Source: Balneolales bacterium (GTDB taxonomy: Bacteria; Bacteroidota; Rhodothermia; Balneolales; Natronogracilivirgulaceae). From it: a stretch of DNA of 31,853 bases. The stretch is from positions 1 through 31,853 of the forward strand of contig SLQC01000153.1 in assembly GCA_007131625.1 (NCBI GenBank), given 5' to 3'. Both the position numbers and the translations under genes were made by a program. Below are positions 9,536 through 18,921 of this stretch, piece by piece; position 1 is the first letter of the stretch; every line of letters begins with the position of its first letter. Under the pieces are notes generated by a model. The model saw only the letters and a program-made list of their open reading frames with translations. It had not been told where the DNA came from and searched no databases.

Positions 9536-11092
9536 ATGACAAAACGGAGACCTTGTCTGTTTAACCTTTCAATTCTTCTGGCTGCTTTGGTCACCGCTTC
9601 ATGTACCAAAGAAGAAAAAAGGGAAACCTTATCGAGCGATGTGTGTACGTCAGGGAAAAAGAATATTGTACTTTACATCAGTGATGACCACAGTATGGAC
9701 ACCGGCGCCTATGGCAACCCGGTCATTCAGACACCGAACCTGGATGCTTTTGCAGCCGAAGGTGTTCGCTTTACCAAGGCCTATGCCACAACCGCCAGTT
9801 GCAGTGCCAGCCGTTCCGTTATTTTTACGGGAATGCACAATCACAGGACCGGTCAATACGGTCATGTCCATGACTATAACCATTTCTACTCATTTGACCA
9901 TATTCAAAGTGTATCCAGGCTATTGGCTGATAATGGATACCGAACTGCCCGTACCGGAAAATTCCATGTAGCTCCCGATCATGTTTATCCATATGATGAG
10001 GTTTTGCCGGGAAACGATAGAAATCCTGCTGAATTGGCCCGTAACTCGAAAGAGTTTATCGTGTCCGACAATGACCAGCCTTTCTTCCTTTTAATAGGTA
10101 CATCCGATCCCCACCGGGGTGGTGGCAGAGCAACCGAATTGCCCTATCAGCCGGACCGTTTTGGCAACAGGCCGGAGGGATGGGAGGGAATAGACCCGGT
10201 TGTATATGATCCCCAGGATGTCATAGTACCTGAATGGCTTCCTGACAACGATGCCACGCGGCAGGAATTAGCCCAATATTACCAGTCGGTCTCCCGGCTG
10301 GACCAGGGATTCGGTAAACTGATTGATATTTTGAAAGAATCCGGAAATTATGATAATACGCTTGTTATTTATATGTCTGATCATGGTATGGCCTTTCCCG
10401 GAGCCAAAACCACGGTGTATGAACCTGGTCTTCTTTCGCCATTGATTGTACGTGACCCCTGTGCCACCCGGCAAGGAGTTGTCAATGAAGCGATGATAAG
10501 CTGGGTCGATATTACACCGACCATTCTCGATTATGCCGGTATCGAGCCTCCGGTTTATGAGCGGCATATCGGGCAGGGAGTCATCCGGGATTACTATCCG
10601 GAGCAACATGGTCTGCATGGTCGATCATTCCGTCCCGTTCTTGAAGAAAGCAATCCCGAAGGGTGGGACAAGATATATGCTTCCCACACCTTTCACGAAA
10701 TACATATGTTTTATCCCATGCGTGTTGTTCGTGACCGGGATTACAAGTTGATTTGGAACATCAATTACGTTAGACCCTATCCCTTTGCTTCGGATTTAAA
10801 AGTTTCTTCTAGCTGGAGCTATACATCAGAACAAGGACCGGAAACGCCATTTGGAGCCAGAACCGTTGATGAATATGTTCACAGGGATGAATTTGAACTC
10901 TTCGACATGCAGCAGGATCCAGAAGAATCCAATAACCTTGCCGGGGATCCGGAATACGCCGATATCCTGGAAGATTATATCGAACAAATTCGGGAATTTC
11001 AGCGACAGACCGGGGATCCCTGGTATATCCACTGGGTATATGATGACATGCCAGCTGCCGTTCATTTCGAAGAACCTGTTCTGGATCCATGA
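9536..11092 (+). CDS. Type I sulfatase, probable lipoprotein
   Basis: Formylglycine-dependent arylsulfatase-family enzyme that removes sulfate esters, most likely from polysaccharides. The maturation signature C-x-A-S-R is present (CSASRSVIFTG; Cys89 from this start), so it needs an anaerobic-type or FGE-type maturase, which is not in this window. Metal ligands are seen in YISDDHSMD near the start and MSDHGM further on. The frame is open from 9452, but the start at 9536 gives a textbook export signal (MTKRRPCLFNLSILLAALVTASC) with a lipobox-like T-A-S-C, so the product is probably anchored outside the inner membrane. A GGAGG at 9514-9518 is rather far from this ATG, and a start at 9512 remains possible. 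Its length of about 518 residues is normal. Confidence 0.9.
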   Translation: MTKRRPCLFNLSILLAALVTASCTKEEKRETLSSDVCTSGKKNIVLYISDDHSMDTGAYGNPVIQTPNLDAFAAEGVRFTKAYATTASCSASRSVIFTGMHNHRTGQYGHVHDYNHFYSFDHIQSVSRLLADNGYRTARTGKFHVAPDHVYPYDEVLPGNDRNPAELARNSKEFIVSDNDQPFFLLIGTSDPHRGGGRATELPYQPDRFGNRPEGWEGIDPVVYDPQDVIVPEWLPDNDATRQELAQYYQSVSRLDQGFGKLIDILKESGNYDNTLVIYMSDHGMAFPGAKTTVYEPGLLSPLIVRDPCATRQGVVNEAMISWVDITPTILDYAGIEPPVYERHIGQGVIRDYYPEQHGLHGRSFRPVLEESNPEGWDKIYASHTFHEIHMFYPMRVVRDRDYKLIWNINYVRPYPFASDLKVSSSWSYTSEQGPETPFGARTVDEYVHRDEFELFDMQQDPEESNNLAGDPEYADILEDYIEQIREFQRQTGDPWYIHWVYDDMPAAVHFEEPVLDP

Positions 11093-11128
11093 CTAGATAG
11101 GAATGATCAGATGGTATAGGTAAAACCA

Positions 11129-11364
11129 TTACTCTCTTTTTGTCATTATTTCAATTAAACTATTGAAATAATTGGGATAGTCTGTAATTATACCGTCAAC
11201 ACCATGATCATGAGCTGCAATAAAGTCCGGAATGGTATTTTCAGCCACCAGACCCGTTGCACATCGGTGGCCGATTAACTTTACATCGTCCCCTGCAGAT
11301 CCCCATTAAGAAAGATGACAGGTGCCGAAAAACCGTCTATTAACAGGATCTTTTGGATATTCAT
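11129..11364 (-). pseudogene. Glycerophosphodiester phosphodiesterase remnant, frameshifted and internally deleted
   Basis: On the minus strand an ATG at 11364 opens MNIQKILLIDGFSAPVIFLN and stops after 27 residues. In another frame, from about 11300 down to the stop at 11129, the sequence reads KLIGHRCATGLVAENTIPDF, the N-terminal active-site motif of GDPD (H-R-G-x-x-x-x-x-P-E-N-T). It then runs almost directly into GVDGIITDYPN, the C-terminal GDPD signature. The roughly 200 residues normally between these are missing. One frameshift plus a large deletion make this a dead gene. It occupies the 344-base gap between the sulfatase and the phosphoesterase. Confidence 0.75.
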
Positions 11365-11436
11365 TATTTTAAAAATATTGAATTTGATCTCATTAGCTGG
11401 TAACAGTAACACAGCACAACTAAATGGAGGGGAATT

Positions 11437-12309
11437 ATGAGCATTACACGTCGCAAATTCTTAAAAACGGGAGCCCTTGTTGCTGCTGCAACACCCCTCA
11501 GCTCAATGCTCGCATCGGCCTCATCAAACGTTCGTCGTTACGGAAACTCCGTCGTGAGGCAATCTATCACATGGTGGGTCTTGGCGGATCCTCATATAGG
11601 CTATCCTGGCTACAGAGAAAACATACTGACTTCTGTACAGGATGTGAATAACCTGGACATCGATTACGCTATTGTTATCGGCGATCTGTTCGAAGACGAC
11701 AGAGCTTTTCTGGGGCAGTTTGAACGCGAGTTGAACGAATTGAATTATAAGTGGACATACATACTGGGGAATCATGACTACGATAAAAATACCGGAGCAC
11801 CCATCTTGCCGGTAACCTATTTCACCCGAAAAATCGGAGGGATCAGAATCATTGCTTTGTCCGATGAAATGCTCGAAAACCGTAGCCACAGAACGGAACT
11901 TGGAAAAAACCAGGATCAGTGGTTCAGAGACGTCCTGAACGAAGATCCAGAAATACCTACTCTGATATTTACACATCATTGTCCGATTGCTGACCGCCGA
12001 TCCGTATCATCGTTTGATCATTGGCTGGCGGATGAAATTGCTAACTACAATATCGCCTTGTGGATGGTCGGCCATGCCCACAGATGGAAAATTGACAAAA
12101 ACATTGAGGGATATGGTTTTGACCGCATAAAAGTGGGCTCGATTTGTGAAAAACATGGCGATCGAAGGCCCTGTGAAAGCGCCATGCTAACCATTGAAGA
12201 TCTGGGAGAACACACTCGCATAAGCGTGCGATTCAGGAATCATGAATACAGGCAATGGCTTACCATAGAAGGGTACGATACCTACGAACTGGAAGTAAAA
12301 ACGGACTGA
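11437..12309 (+). CDS. Tat-exported calcineurin-like metallophosphoesterase
   Basis: Secreted dimetal phosphoesterase of 290 residues. The N-terminus TRRKFLKTGALVAAATPLSS is a twin-arginine signal, so the protein is exported folded. All metallophosphoesterase motifs are present in order: D51-x-H53 (ADPHIG), G82-D83 (GDLFEDD), G111-N-H-D114 (GNHDY), H180-H181 (FTHHCP) and G212-H-A-H215 (VGHAHRW). GGAGGGG at 11426-11432 sits four bases before the ATG and supports the start. The substrate is unknown. The adjacent GDPD relic suggests this locus once handled phosphodiesters and phosphomonoesters outside the membrane. Confidence 0.9.
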   Translation: MSITRRKFLKTGALVAAATPLSSMLASASSNVRRYGNSVVRQSITWWVLADPHIGYPGYRENILTSVQDVNNLDIDYAIVIGDLFEDDRAFLGQFERELNELNYKWTYILGNHDYDKNTGAPILPVTYFTRKIGGIRIIALSDEMLENRSHRTELGKNQDQWFRDVLNEDPEIPTLIFTHHCPIADRRSVSSFDHWLADEIANYNIALWMVGHAHRWKIDKNIEGYGFDRIKVGSICEKHGDRRPCESAMLTIEDLGEHTRISVRFRNHEYRQWLTIEGYDTYELEVKTD

Positions 12310-12452
12310 AACACCCATGGCAAAATCTTTACACACAGGTAAATGGGTATGAATAAAAAACTGGAATATTCGCTTCCGGACACTAGTGAAATTGCAAAAT
12401 AATTTATGATTACATAATACTTATATCTTTATTCGGGGACGATGAATAACAT

Positions 12453-12461
12453 TGTGGATAA
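12453..12461 (-). promoter_or_regulatory. Consensus-type DnaA box upstream of dnaE
   Basis: TGTGGATAA is the complement of TTATCCACA, the strict E. coli-type DnaA box. It lies 108 bases before dnaE, just upstream of a TATAAT at 12468-12473. A single box could tie dnaE transcription to DnaA. The same nine bases occur at 18886-18894 before an unrelated hydrolase gene, so chance is possible. Confidence 0.35.
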
Positions 12462-12568
12462 TATGAGTATAATCCGCTTTAAATTATTTCTGAAATAAAT
12501 AATACTTTTGACTCAACACCTGAAGTTGTGAACATAGTGAATTTCGTATCCTGAATTACAAAAAATAA

Positions 12569-15500
12569 ATGTGCCAGTTTACCCACCTGCATTGCCATTC
12601 CCAGTTCAGCCTGCTTGACGGCGCCGCTGCCATTCCGAAAATGGTCGGCAAAGCGGCTGAGCATGGCATGCCCGGCATCGCCATCACTGATCACGGAAAC
12701 ATGTTCGGGGTGCCCAATTTCGTCAATGAAGCCAACAAGCAGGGAGTGAAACCGATCATCGGTTGCGAATTCTACGTCACCCCGACAACAATGTCCGACC
12801 GCAAAAACCGCGTTCGTTATCACCAGGTACTTCTGGCCAAAAACCGTACCGGCTATTTCAATCTGGCGCGGCTTACTTCACTCGGTTATGTCGACGGGCT
12901 CTACTATAAACCGCGCATCGACAAGGAGACACTGGCAGCGCATTCCGAGGGACTCATCGCCAGTACGTGCTGCCTGCAGAGCGAAATTAATCAGGTGATT
13001 CTCAAGAGCGGCGAGTCTGAAGCGAAGAAACTGTTTCAATGGTACCTTGATCTGTTTGGCGATGATTACTATATCGAGCTGCAGCGACACGGCTTGCGCG
13101 ACCAGGATGTCTGCAACGAGGTGCTCATTCGCTGGAGTAAAGAGTTCGGCGTGAAAATGATCGCTACCAACGATTCACACTACGTCGAAAAGAAGGATTC
13201 CGAGGCCCACGACATCCTGCTGGCCCTGCAGACAAACGCCGACATAAACGATCCAAACCGGTTCCGTTTCACCGATGACAACAACCAACTGAATCAGGAG
13301 TTCTATCTGAAAACTCCTGATGAGATGAAAGAGCTGTTCAACGATTTGCCTGATGCGGTCGAAAATACCCAGGAAATTGTCGGGAAAGTGGATGACATCA
13401 AGCTGGAGTCGGAGCTACTTCTTCCGCATTTCAATGTTCCCGAAGGGTTTACGGATATGGATGTCTATTTGAAGCATTTAACCTATCTGGGGGCGAAACT
13501 GAAGTACGGCGAGTTGTCACAGGAAGTGGAGGAACGCATTGAACAGGAGCTGAAGATCATCCGGGATATGGGTTTTGCAGGATATTTTCTAATCGTCGAA
13601 GGCTTTACGACGGAAGCGCGCAACCGTGGTGTGTATGTGGGTCCAGGGCGCGGATCGGCTGCGGGTAGCATCGTTGCGTACTGCATTGGGATCATCAACA
13701 TCGATCCACTCAGATACGACCTGCTTTTCGAACGTTTTCTGAATCCCGAACGGGTGAATCCGCCCGATATCGACATCGATTTCGACGACACCGGCCGTCA
13801 GGCAGTAATCGATTATGTCGTGGAGAAATATGGTCGCGACAATGTGGCTCAGATTGTGACATACGGTACTATGAAGGCGAAAACGGCTATCCGGGATGTG
13901 GGACGTGTACTGGGTGTGCCTCTGAATGAAGTCAACCGGATTGCCAAGCTGTTCCCCGAGCGTCCGGGGATGGACACCTTTGAATCGGTCATCAATCCCG
14001 ATAAAAATCCCGATACTGCCGAAGAGATCATTGCGCTGTTTGATCATCCCGACATTCAGGTACAGAAAATGATGAGCTTTGCAAAGACGCTGGAGGGATG
14101 TCCGCGGCAGACGGGTATCCACGCTGCCGGGGTGATTATCGCGCCGGGGAAGGTGTACGACTATGTACCGGTGGCGCTGTCGAAAGAGAAGGATGTGATC
14201 ACGCAGTATGATGGACCCAGTTCCGAAATGTGCGGCCTGCTGAAAATGGATTTTCTCGGGCTCAAGACCCTCTCGATCCTCAAAACTGCAATTCGGCTGG
14301 TTGAAGAGGGCACGGGAAAAGAGTATAATCTCGACGACATTCCGCTGGACGACAAGAAAACTTACGAGTTGTATCAGCGCGGAGATACGGTTGGTACATT
14401 TCAGTTTGAGTCGGACGGGATGAGGAAGTATCTGCGGGAGTTGAAGCCGACCAGTCTGGACGATCTGATTGCCATGAATGCATTGTACCGTCCCGGTCCG
14501 ATGCAATTTATACCGGAGTACATCGCTTGCAAACACGGAAAACAGAAGGTGGAATATCCGCATCCGATGCTCGAAGAAGTGCTTAAACCGACCTTCGGCA
14601 TCATGGTCTACCAGGAACAGATCATGAAAGTGGCACAAGTGATGGGCGGATTCACGCTGGGTGAAGCCGATATTCTGCGACGGGCGATGGGAAAGAAGAA
14701 AGAAGATCAGATGGCCAAAATGAAGGTCACCTTCCTTGCCGGAGCCAAAGAGCGCGGAGTAAAGGAAATAACGGCAAAAGAAGTGTTTGATAAAATGGCC
14801 TACTTTGCCGGGTACGGCTTTAACAAATCTCACTCGGCGGCCTATTCGGTGGTGGCGTATCACACCGCGTACTTTAAAGCTAATTACACGGCAGCCTTTA
14901 TGGCTGCGGTTCTCACTCACAACATGAACGACATCAAAAAGGTGTCTCAGTTTATAGAGGAGTGTTATCACCTCGGTGTGCCGGTAGATGCACCGAATAT
15001 AAATACCGGGGAGGCGTATTTTACAGCGAAAGAGGGCCGGGTGCAGTACGGTCTTAGCGCGATAAAGGGCGTGGGGTCGTCGGCAGTGGCGAATTTTGTG
15101 GAAGAACGTGAGAAAAACGGACCGTTCACCAGTATATTTGACTTTACCTCCCGCGTTGAACTGCGCACGTGCAATCGTAAAATGCTGGAGAGTCTTTTGG
15201 GAGCCGGCGCGTTTGACGAGCTGCATGACAGTCGGGCTCAGTTGTTAGAAAGCCTGGAAGATGCACTCCATTACGGGGCACGGATGCAGGACGAGAAGAG
15301 CCGGAATCAGACCAGCCTGTTTGGCGGTGGAGATGACCAACAGTCACAGCAGGAGTCCGAGCCAAAACTTCGGGAGGTCCCGGCGTGGTCGAACATGGAG
15401 AAACTCAAGAGAGAGCGGGAACTGATCGGATTTTTCCTGAGTGGACATCCCCTCGACCGTTTTCGGGACGATGTGACGCTGTTTTGTTCGCATGGACTGG

Positions 15501-16048
15501 GGGAAGAGGGCCTCCGTGGACTTGAAGAACGGGCGCCGGTCACCTGTGCGGGGATTATTACGGCAGCACGGCACACACGAGACCGCAAAGGGCGTCCGAT
15601 CGCGTTTTTGACGATGGAAGACGAAAAAGGCAGCAACGAGGTGCTGGTTTTTTCAGACTGTTACGACAAATGTATGAATCTGTTGCAGGTGGACAATGTG
15701 GTGGTCGCAGAAGGAAATATCACGGTGCGGGACGGGACACCCAAGATCATCGCACGGAATTTCGACCGGATTGAGAATCTGCGTGAGAAAAATCAGGGGA
15801 AAATCCGGCTTTGCCTGAATCTTAAAACCGACGATGTAGAATCATCCCGGCTGGAAGAACTGGCCGGGTTATTTAACGAACATCGGGGCCAGACACACGT
15901 GATGATGGTCGTAAGAAGCAAAAAGGAGAAGCCTGTTCGGATGAAAGTCCGCAAATTTGTAATAGATCCAAGTGATCAACTTCTAAAAGAGACACGACGA
16001 TTGATCGGCCGTAAAAACGTATGGTTGGAGAAGCGTTCGGAAAATTGA
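12569..16048 (+). CDS. dnaE: DNA polymerase III alpha subunit
   Basis: Catalytic subunit of the replicative DNA polymerase, 1159 residues, full length for the DnaE1 class. The PHP domain is at the N-terminus (LHCHSQFSLLDGAA, AITDHGNMFG). The palm carries GPGRGSAAGS and PDIDIDFDD, with catalytic Asp402 and Asp404; the third catalytic Asp561 is in LLKMDFLGLKTL. Fingers (YQEQIMKVAQVMGGFTLGEAD) and the C-terminal OB fold (VTCAGIITAARHTRDRKGRPIAFLTMED) are intact. The ATG at 12569 starts directly at the conserved M-x-x-F-x-H-L-H-x-H-S. It stands alone, with 259 bases upstream. The large minus-strand open frames inside it are composition artefacts. Confidence 0.97.
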   Translation: MCQFTHLHCHSQFSLLDGAAAIPKMVGKAAEHGMPGIAITDHGNMFGVPNFVNEANKQGVKPIIGCEFYVTPTTMSDRKNRVRYHQVLLAKNRTGYFNLARLTSLGYVDGLYYKPRIDKETLAAHSEGLIASTCCLQSEINQVILKSGESEAKKLFQWYLDLFGDDYYIELQRHGLRDQDVCNEVLIRWSKEFGVKMIATNDSHYVEKKDSEAHDILLALQTNADINDPNRFRFTDDNNQLNQEFYLKTPDEMKELFNDLPDAVENTQEIVGKVDDIKLESELLLPHFNVPEGFTDMDVYLKHLTYLGAKLKYGELSQEVEERIEQELKIIRDMGFAGYFLIVEGFTTEARNRGVYVGPGRGSAAGSIVAYCIGIINIDPLRYDLLFERFLNPERVNPPDIDIDFDDTGRQAVIDYVVEKYGRDNVAQIVTYGTMKAKTAIRDVGRVLGVPLNEVNRIAKLFPERPGMDTFESVINPDKNPDTAEEIIALFDHPDIQVQKMMSFAKTLEGCPRQTGIHAAGVIIAPGKVYDYVPVALSKEKDVITQYDGPSSEMCGLLKMDFLGLKTLSILKTAIRLVEEGTGKEYNLDDIPLDDKKTYELYQRGDTVGTFQFESDGMRKYLRELKPTSLDDLIAMNALYRPGPMQFIPEYIACKHGKQKVEYPHPMLEEVLKPTFGIMVYQEQIMKVAQVMGGFTLGEADILRRAMGKKKEDQMAKMKVTFLAGAKERGVKEITAKEVFDKMAYFAGYGFNKSHSAAYSVVAYHTAYFKANYTAAFMAAVLTHNMNDIKKVSQFIEECYHLGVPVDAPNINTGEAYFTAKEGRVQYGLSAIKGVGSSAVANFVEEREKNGPFTSIFDFTSRVELRTCNRKMLESLLGAGAFDELHDSRAQLLESLEDALHYGARMQDEKSRNQTSLFGGGDDQQSQQESEPKLREVPAWSNMEKLKRERELIGFFLSGHPLDRFRDDVTLFCSHGLGEEGLRGLEERAPVTCAGIITAARHTRDRKGRPIAFLTMEDEKGSNEVLVFSDCYDKCMNLLQVDNVVVAEGNITVRDGTPKIIARNFDRIENLREKNQGKIRLCLNLKTDDVESSRLEELAGLFNEHRGQTHVMMVVRSKKEKPVRMKVRKFVIDPSDQLLKETRRLIGRKNVWLEKRSEN

Positions 16049-16050
16049 AC

Positions 16051-16067
16051 CCGGAGTATTACTCCGG
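16051..16067. repeat. Perfect 17-base palindrome just after dnaE
   Basis: CCGGAGTATTACTCCGG begins three bases after the dnaE stop and can form an 8-bp stem with almost no loop. No T-run follows, so it is not a standard terminator. It may be a 3' mRNA-end stabiliser or a protein-binding palindrome. A perfect 20-base AT-only palindrome lies further on at 16107-16126. Confidence 0.5.
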
Positions 16068-16245
16068 CATAAGGCAACCAATGAATTTTCTCGAAAACAC
16101 TTGCACATATATAATTAATTATATATATTTATTTCCAAAAAGAAATCAGGAATGGATTTGAAGTCGTCTTTGTTATATTTCGAAAGGCGGCAGGGATTCT
16201 ATTCATAAAATTATCACATAAACAAGACAAAACAATAAATAAGCT

Positions 16246-16569
16246 ATGGCAAAAGCAGTAGAGTTAACTGACAACAGTTTCAATGACGAAGTGCTCAAAT
16301 CGGACAAACCGGTATTAGTGGATTTCTGGGCAGAGTGGTGCGGACCGTGCCGCATGGTCGGACCCGTCGTCGAGGAGCTTGCTGGTGAGTATGAGGGGAA
16401 AGTTAAAGTGGGCAAGGTGGATGTGGACAACAACCCGCAGATCTCCATGCAATATGGCATTCGCAGCATCCCGTCCCTGTTGATCTTCAAAGGAGGTGAG
16501 GTGGTCGATCAGATCGTCGGTGCCGTGCCCAAAAACGAACTTCAGAAACATCTTGATGCACATCTGTAA
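16246..16569 (+). CDS. trxA: Thioredoxin
   Basis: Cytoplasmic disulfide reductase of 107 residues with the classical active site WCGPC at Cys32/Cys35, identical in numbering to E. coli TrxA. The buried Asp26 (LVDFWAEW) and the cis-Pro loop (GIRSIPSLLIFKGG) are present. Thioredoxin is the usual electron donor for the APS/PAPS reductase CysH, found later in this window, although the genes are not in one operon. It is monocistronic and followed by its own terminator. Confidence 0.97.
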   Translation: MAKAVELTDNSFNDEVLKSDKPVLVDFWAEWCGPCRMVGPVVEELAGEYEGKVKVGKVDVDNNPQISMQYGIRSIPSLLIFKGGEVVDQIVGAVPKNELQKHLDAHL

Positions 16570-16611
16570 TCGTTTTTTGAATCTTCGAACTATTTAAATC
16601 AAATCATTATG

Positions 16612-16646
16612 AAAACCCGGCGGCGTCAAACCTGTCGGGTTTTTTT
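16612..16646 (+). terminator. Rho-independent terminator of trxA
   Basis: AAAACCCG at 16612-16619 pairs with CGGGTTTT from 16636, followed by a run of T to 16646. It lies 43 bases after the trxA stop. The group II intron relic begins four bases further on. Confidence 0.8.
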
Positions 16647-16649
16647 ATT

Positions 16650-17149
16650 GTGCGCCCGGCAGGGCGCATCCACTTGGGAGTGAAGGTCTCCTATGCATCC
16701 GACAGGGGGAAGCATTACCCGGGGAGATCTACTGTCCTGCTCCGGTAGGGGTGTTTACAATCGCCAAACCGGGTGGAGGCCAACGGGTGCCGGGCATCCT
16801 CGAAGAACCCGACGGATGGATCCGTAGCAAGCTTCGCTGTGTGTTGTGCCGCCAATGGAAACGCTCCTTTTCGCGGGTAAAACGCCTGATAAGAGCGGGA
16901 CTGGACGAAGCAAGAGCCTGGAAATCGGCCACAAACAGCCGGGGTTCATAGTGGAATGTCGGAGCCAGTCACATGAATCAGGCGTATCCGGCAAAGTTCT
17001 TTGAATCACCGGGGCTCACTCGTCTGACCAACCATCACCTGAAACTTTCAAGGGCTTCATGATCCGCCGTATCCGGAACCGTATGCACGGTGGTGTGAGA
17101 GGACAGATAGGAGTATCTTTTACCAAATACTTTTATCTTCCTACTCAAT
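16650..17149 (+). mobile_element. Group II intron relic 1, internally deleted, with RT/maturase fragment
   Basis: The element opens with GTGCGCCCGGCAGGGCGC, the canonical GUGCG 5' end and first helix of bacterial group II introns. From about 16730 the frame reads YCPAPVGVFTIAKPGGGQRV, the N-terminal reverse transcriptase block, then jumps to the maturase end WIRSKLRCVLCRQWKRSFSR. After an in-frame TAG at 16952 it continues WNVGASHMNQAYPAKFFESPG to a stop at 17061. A domain V-like hairpin (CCGCCGTATCCGG...CGTATGCACGGTGG) spans about 17061-17102. Domain VI ends in CTACTCAAT, matching the usual 3' end. The central RT is lost: the element is about 500 bases against roughly 2 kb for intact ones. 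It cannot encode a working protein. Confidence 0.8.
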
Positions 17150-17215
17150 ACCGTAGAGAATGGACAACCAAAAATATTGGCCTGTCAATGGAATTAATTC
17201 AAGCAAGGTATTCAT

Positions 17216-18772
17216 GTGGGGCAAATCAAAGGCGTAATAGCAGCCGGACATGAGCTGACGGTCCATGCTGCCGAAGAGATACTGAGAGACGGAGGCAACG
17301 CCTATGATGCCGTTGTTGCCGCTCATCTTGCTGCATGTGCCACTGAACCGGTATTGTCGTCACTTGCCGGCGGTGGCTTTTTGCTGGCTCAGGGTCCGGA
17401 TCGGTCTCGTATTGTCTATGATTTTTTTGCACAGACACCGTGCCGATGCAGGTCTTACCCTGAGGTGAATTTTTTTCCGATTTCCGCCGATTTCGGAGAG
17501 ACCTCTCAGGAGTTTCATATCGGGATGGGATCATTTGCAACCCCCGGGACCATTTCCGGACTCTTTGCAATTCATCGTGACCTTTGCTCAATGCCAATGA
17601 CTCGGCTGGCCGAACCGGCGGTACGCATGGCGCGCGATGGAGTGGTCATGAACTCCTTCCAGTCATACATATTCGATATAGTCCGCGCCGTCTACCTGGC
17701 TTTCCCGGAAACGCAAAAACGATTTCTTCGGCCCGGATCCAAAACCGACCTGATAGGAGAGGGGGACCTGCTCCGACAGTCCGAATTGGCGGATACATTG
17801 GAAACAGTTGCGATAGAGGGGGAGGATCTGTTTTATCGCGGGGAGATCGCAGAAAGTGTGGAACGAATGAGCAGGGAGTTGGGTGGGCACATCACACGCG
17901 AGGATTTTGCCTGTTATAAGGTGAATCGACGGGATCCATTGTGTTTTAAATGGAGGGATACCGATCTGGCAATCAATCCCGCACCCAGTTCCGGCGGACC
18001 TCTGATTGTATTTGCGCTCCATTTGCTGGAGACAGTTCCACAAGGCTGCTCTTCGTTTGGATCGACGGAATCTTTAATGACGCTGGCCAGGATACAGCAG
18101 TTGACCGATTTTGCCCGGCTTGATACGATGCAGAGTACTGTCTCGGGAGATCCGGCGGAAAAAATACTGGAGCCGGATTATATCGAAGGTTGGCGACGTC
18201 AGTTCGGTAAAACAATTCATTTCAACCGGGGCACTACTCACATCAGTGTGATGGACCGTATCGGGAATACAGCAAGCCTGACAACCAGCAATGGGGAGGG
18301 TTGCGGCTTGCTTGTCCCCGGCACCGGTGTCATGATGAACAACATGCTGGGCGAGTCGGATCTGCATCCCGGCGGGTTTCATAAGTGGCCGGAAAACCGG
18401 CGCATCGCATCAATGATGGCACCGGCTATCTTAAACCGGTCGGACGGAATTACCTTTGCGCTTGGTTCAGGAGGATCGAACCGCCTGCGGACGGCGATAT
18501 TACAGGTGATTATCAATATTGTGGTTCACCGGATGCCGCTTGAAAAGGCGGTGTCATGTCCACGACTGCATTGCGAGGGTGAGTTTCTATCTCTTGAAGT
18601 GGGTTTTGACCCGGATCAACTGGCACCAGTGCTTTCGGTCTGGCCCGATCACAAAATATGGAGCGGATTCAATCTGTTTTTCGGGGGCACCCATTCGGTA
18701 AGTCAAGGTCCTGACGGGTTTACAGGTGCGGGCGATCCGCGACGTGGCGGATCGTCGAAAGTGGTCAACTGA
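17216..18772 (+). CDS. Gamma-glutamyltransferase
   Basis: Ntn-hydrolase that cleaves or transfers the gamma-glutamyl group of glutathione and related peptides. The autocleavage site T-T-H is present (RGTTHISVMD; Thr340 is the expected new N-terminus), giving subunits of about 339 and 179 residues. Downstream the family signatures GTGVMMNNMLGE and ALGSGGSNRLRTAILQVIIN are intact. The start is the GTG at 17216; an in-frame stop at 17195 allows nothing much longer. With this start there is no signal peptide, whereas many bacterial GGTs are periplasmic, so this one may act in the cytoplasm or belong to the shorter GGT-like group. The gene begins 67 bases after the intron relic, so the insertion may have replaced its original promoter region. 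Confidence 0.85.
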   Translation: MGQIKGVIAAGHELTVHAAEEILRDGGNAYDAVVAAHLAACATEPVLSSLAGGGFLLAQGPDRSRIVYDFFAQTPCRCRSYPEVNFFPISADFGETSQEFHIGMGSFATPGTISGLFAIHRDLCSMPMTRLAEPAVRMARDGVVMNSFQSYIFDIVRAVYLAFPETQKRFLRPGSKTDLIGEGDLLRQSELADTLETVAIEGEDLFYRGEIAESVERMSRELGGHITREDFACYKVNRRDPLCFKWRDTDLAINPAPSSGGPLIVFALHLLETVPQGCSSFGSTESLMTLARIQQLTDFARLDTMQSTVSGDPAEKILEPDYIEGWRRQFGKTIHFNRGTTHISVMDRIGNTASLTTSNGEGCGLLVPGTGVMMNNMLGESDLHPGGFHKWPENRRIASMMAPAILNRSDGITFALGSGGSNRLRTAILQVIINIVVHRMPLEKAVSCPRLHCEGEFLSLEVGFDPDQLAPVLSVWPDHKIWSGFNLFFGGTHSVSQGPDGFTGAGDPRRGGSSKVVN

Positions 18773-18921
18773 CGCCGGATTGAATTTGGAAATTTTAAAA
18801 AAACTGTAATACATGTAATGCAAAGTTTCAATTCAACACCACTATAAATCGCCGGCTATGTGGTAATTGTTATTATGTTAAAGTTTGTGGATAATCAATA
18901 GTTAGTTTAATACGTAAAAAA

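Noticed and set aside
13589..15226. 545-codon open frame on the minus strand inside dnaE
   Set aside because: It lies entirely antisense to a full-length dnaE with all catalytic motifs; its product has no recognisable domain, and long antisense frames are common opposite codon-biased genes.
16051..16067. Palindrome after dnaE as a Rho-independent terminator
   Set aside because: The stem has almost no loop and is followed by CATAAGG, not by a T-run.
17059..17253. 64-codon frame between the intron relic and the GGT gene
   Set aside because: It covers the domain V/VI RNA of the intron and the GGT start in another frame; the sequence is explained by the RNA structure.
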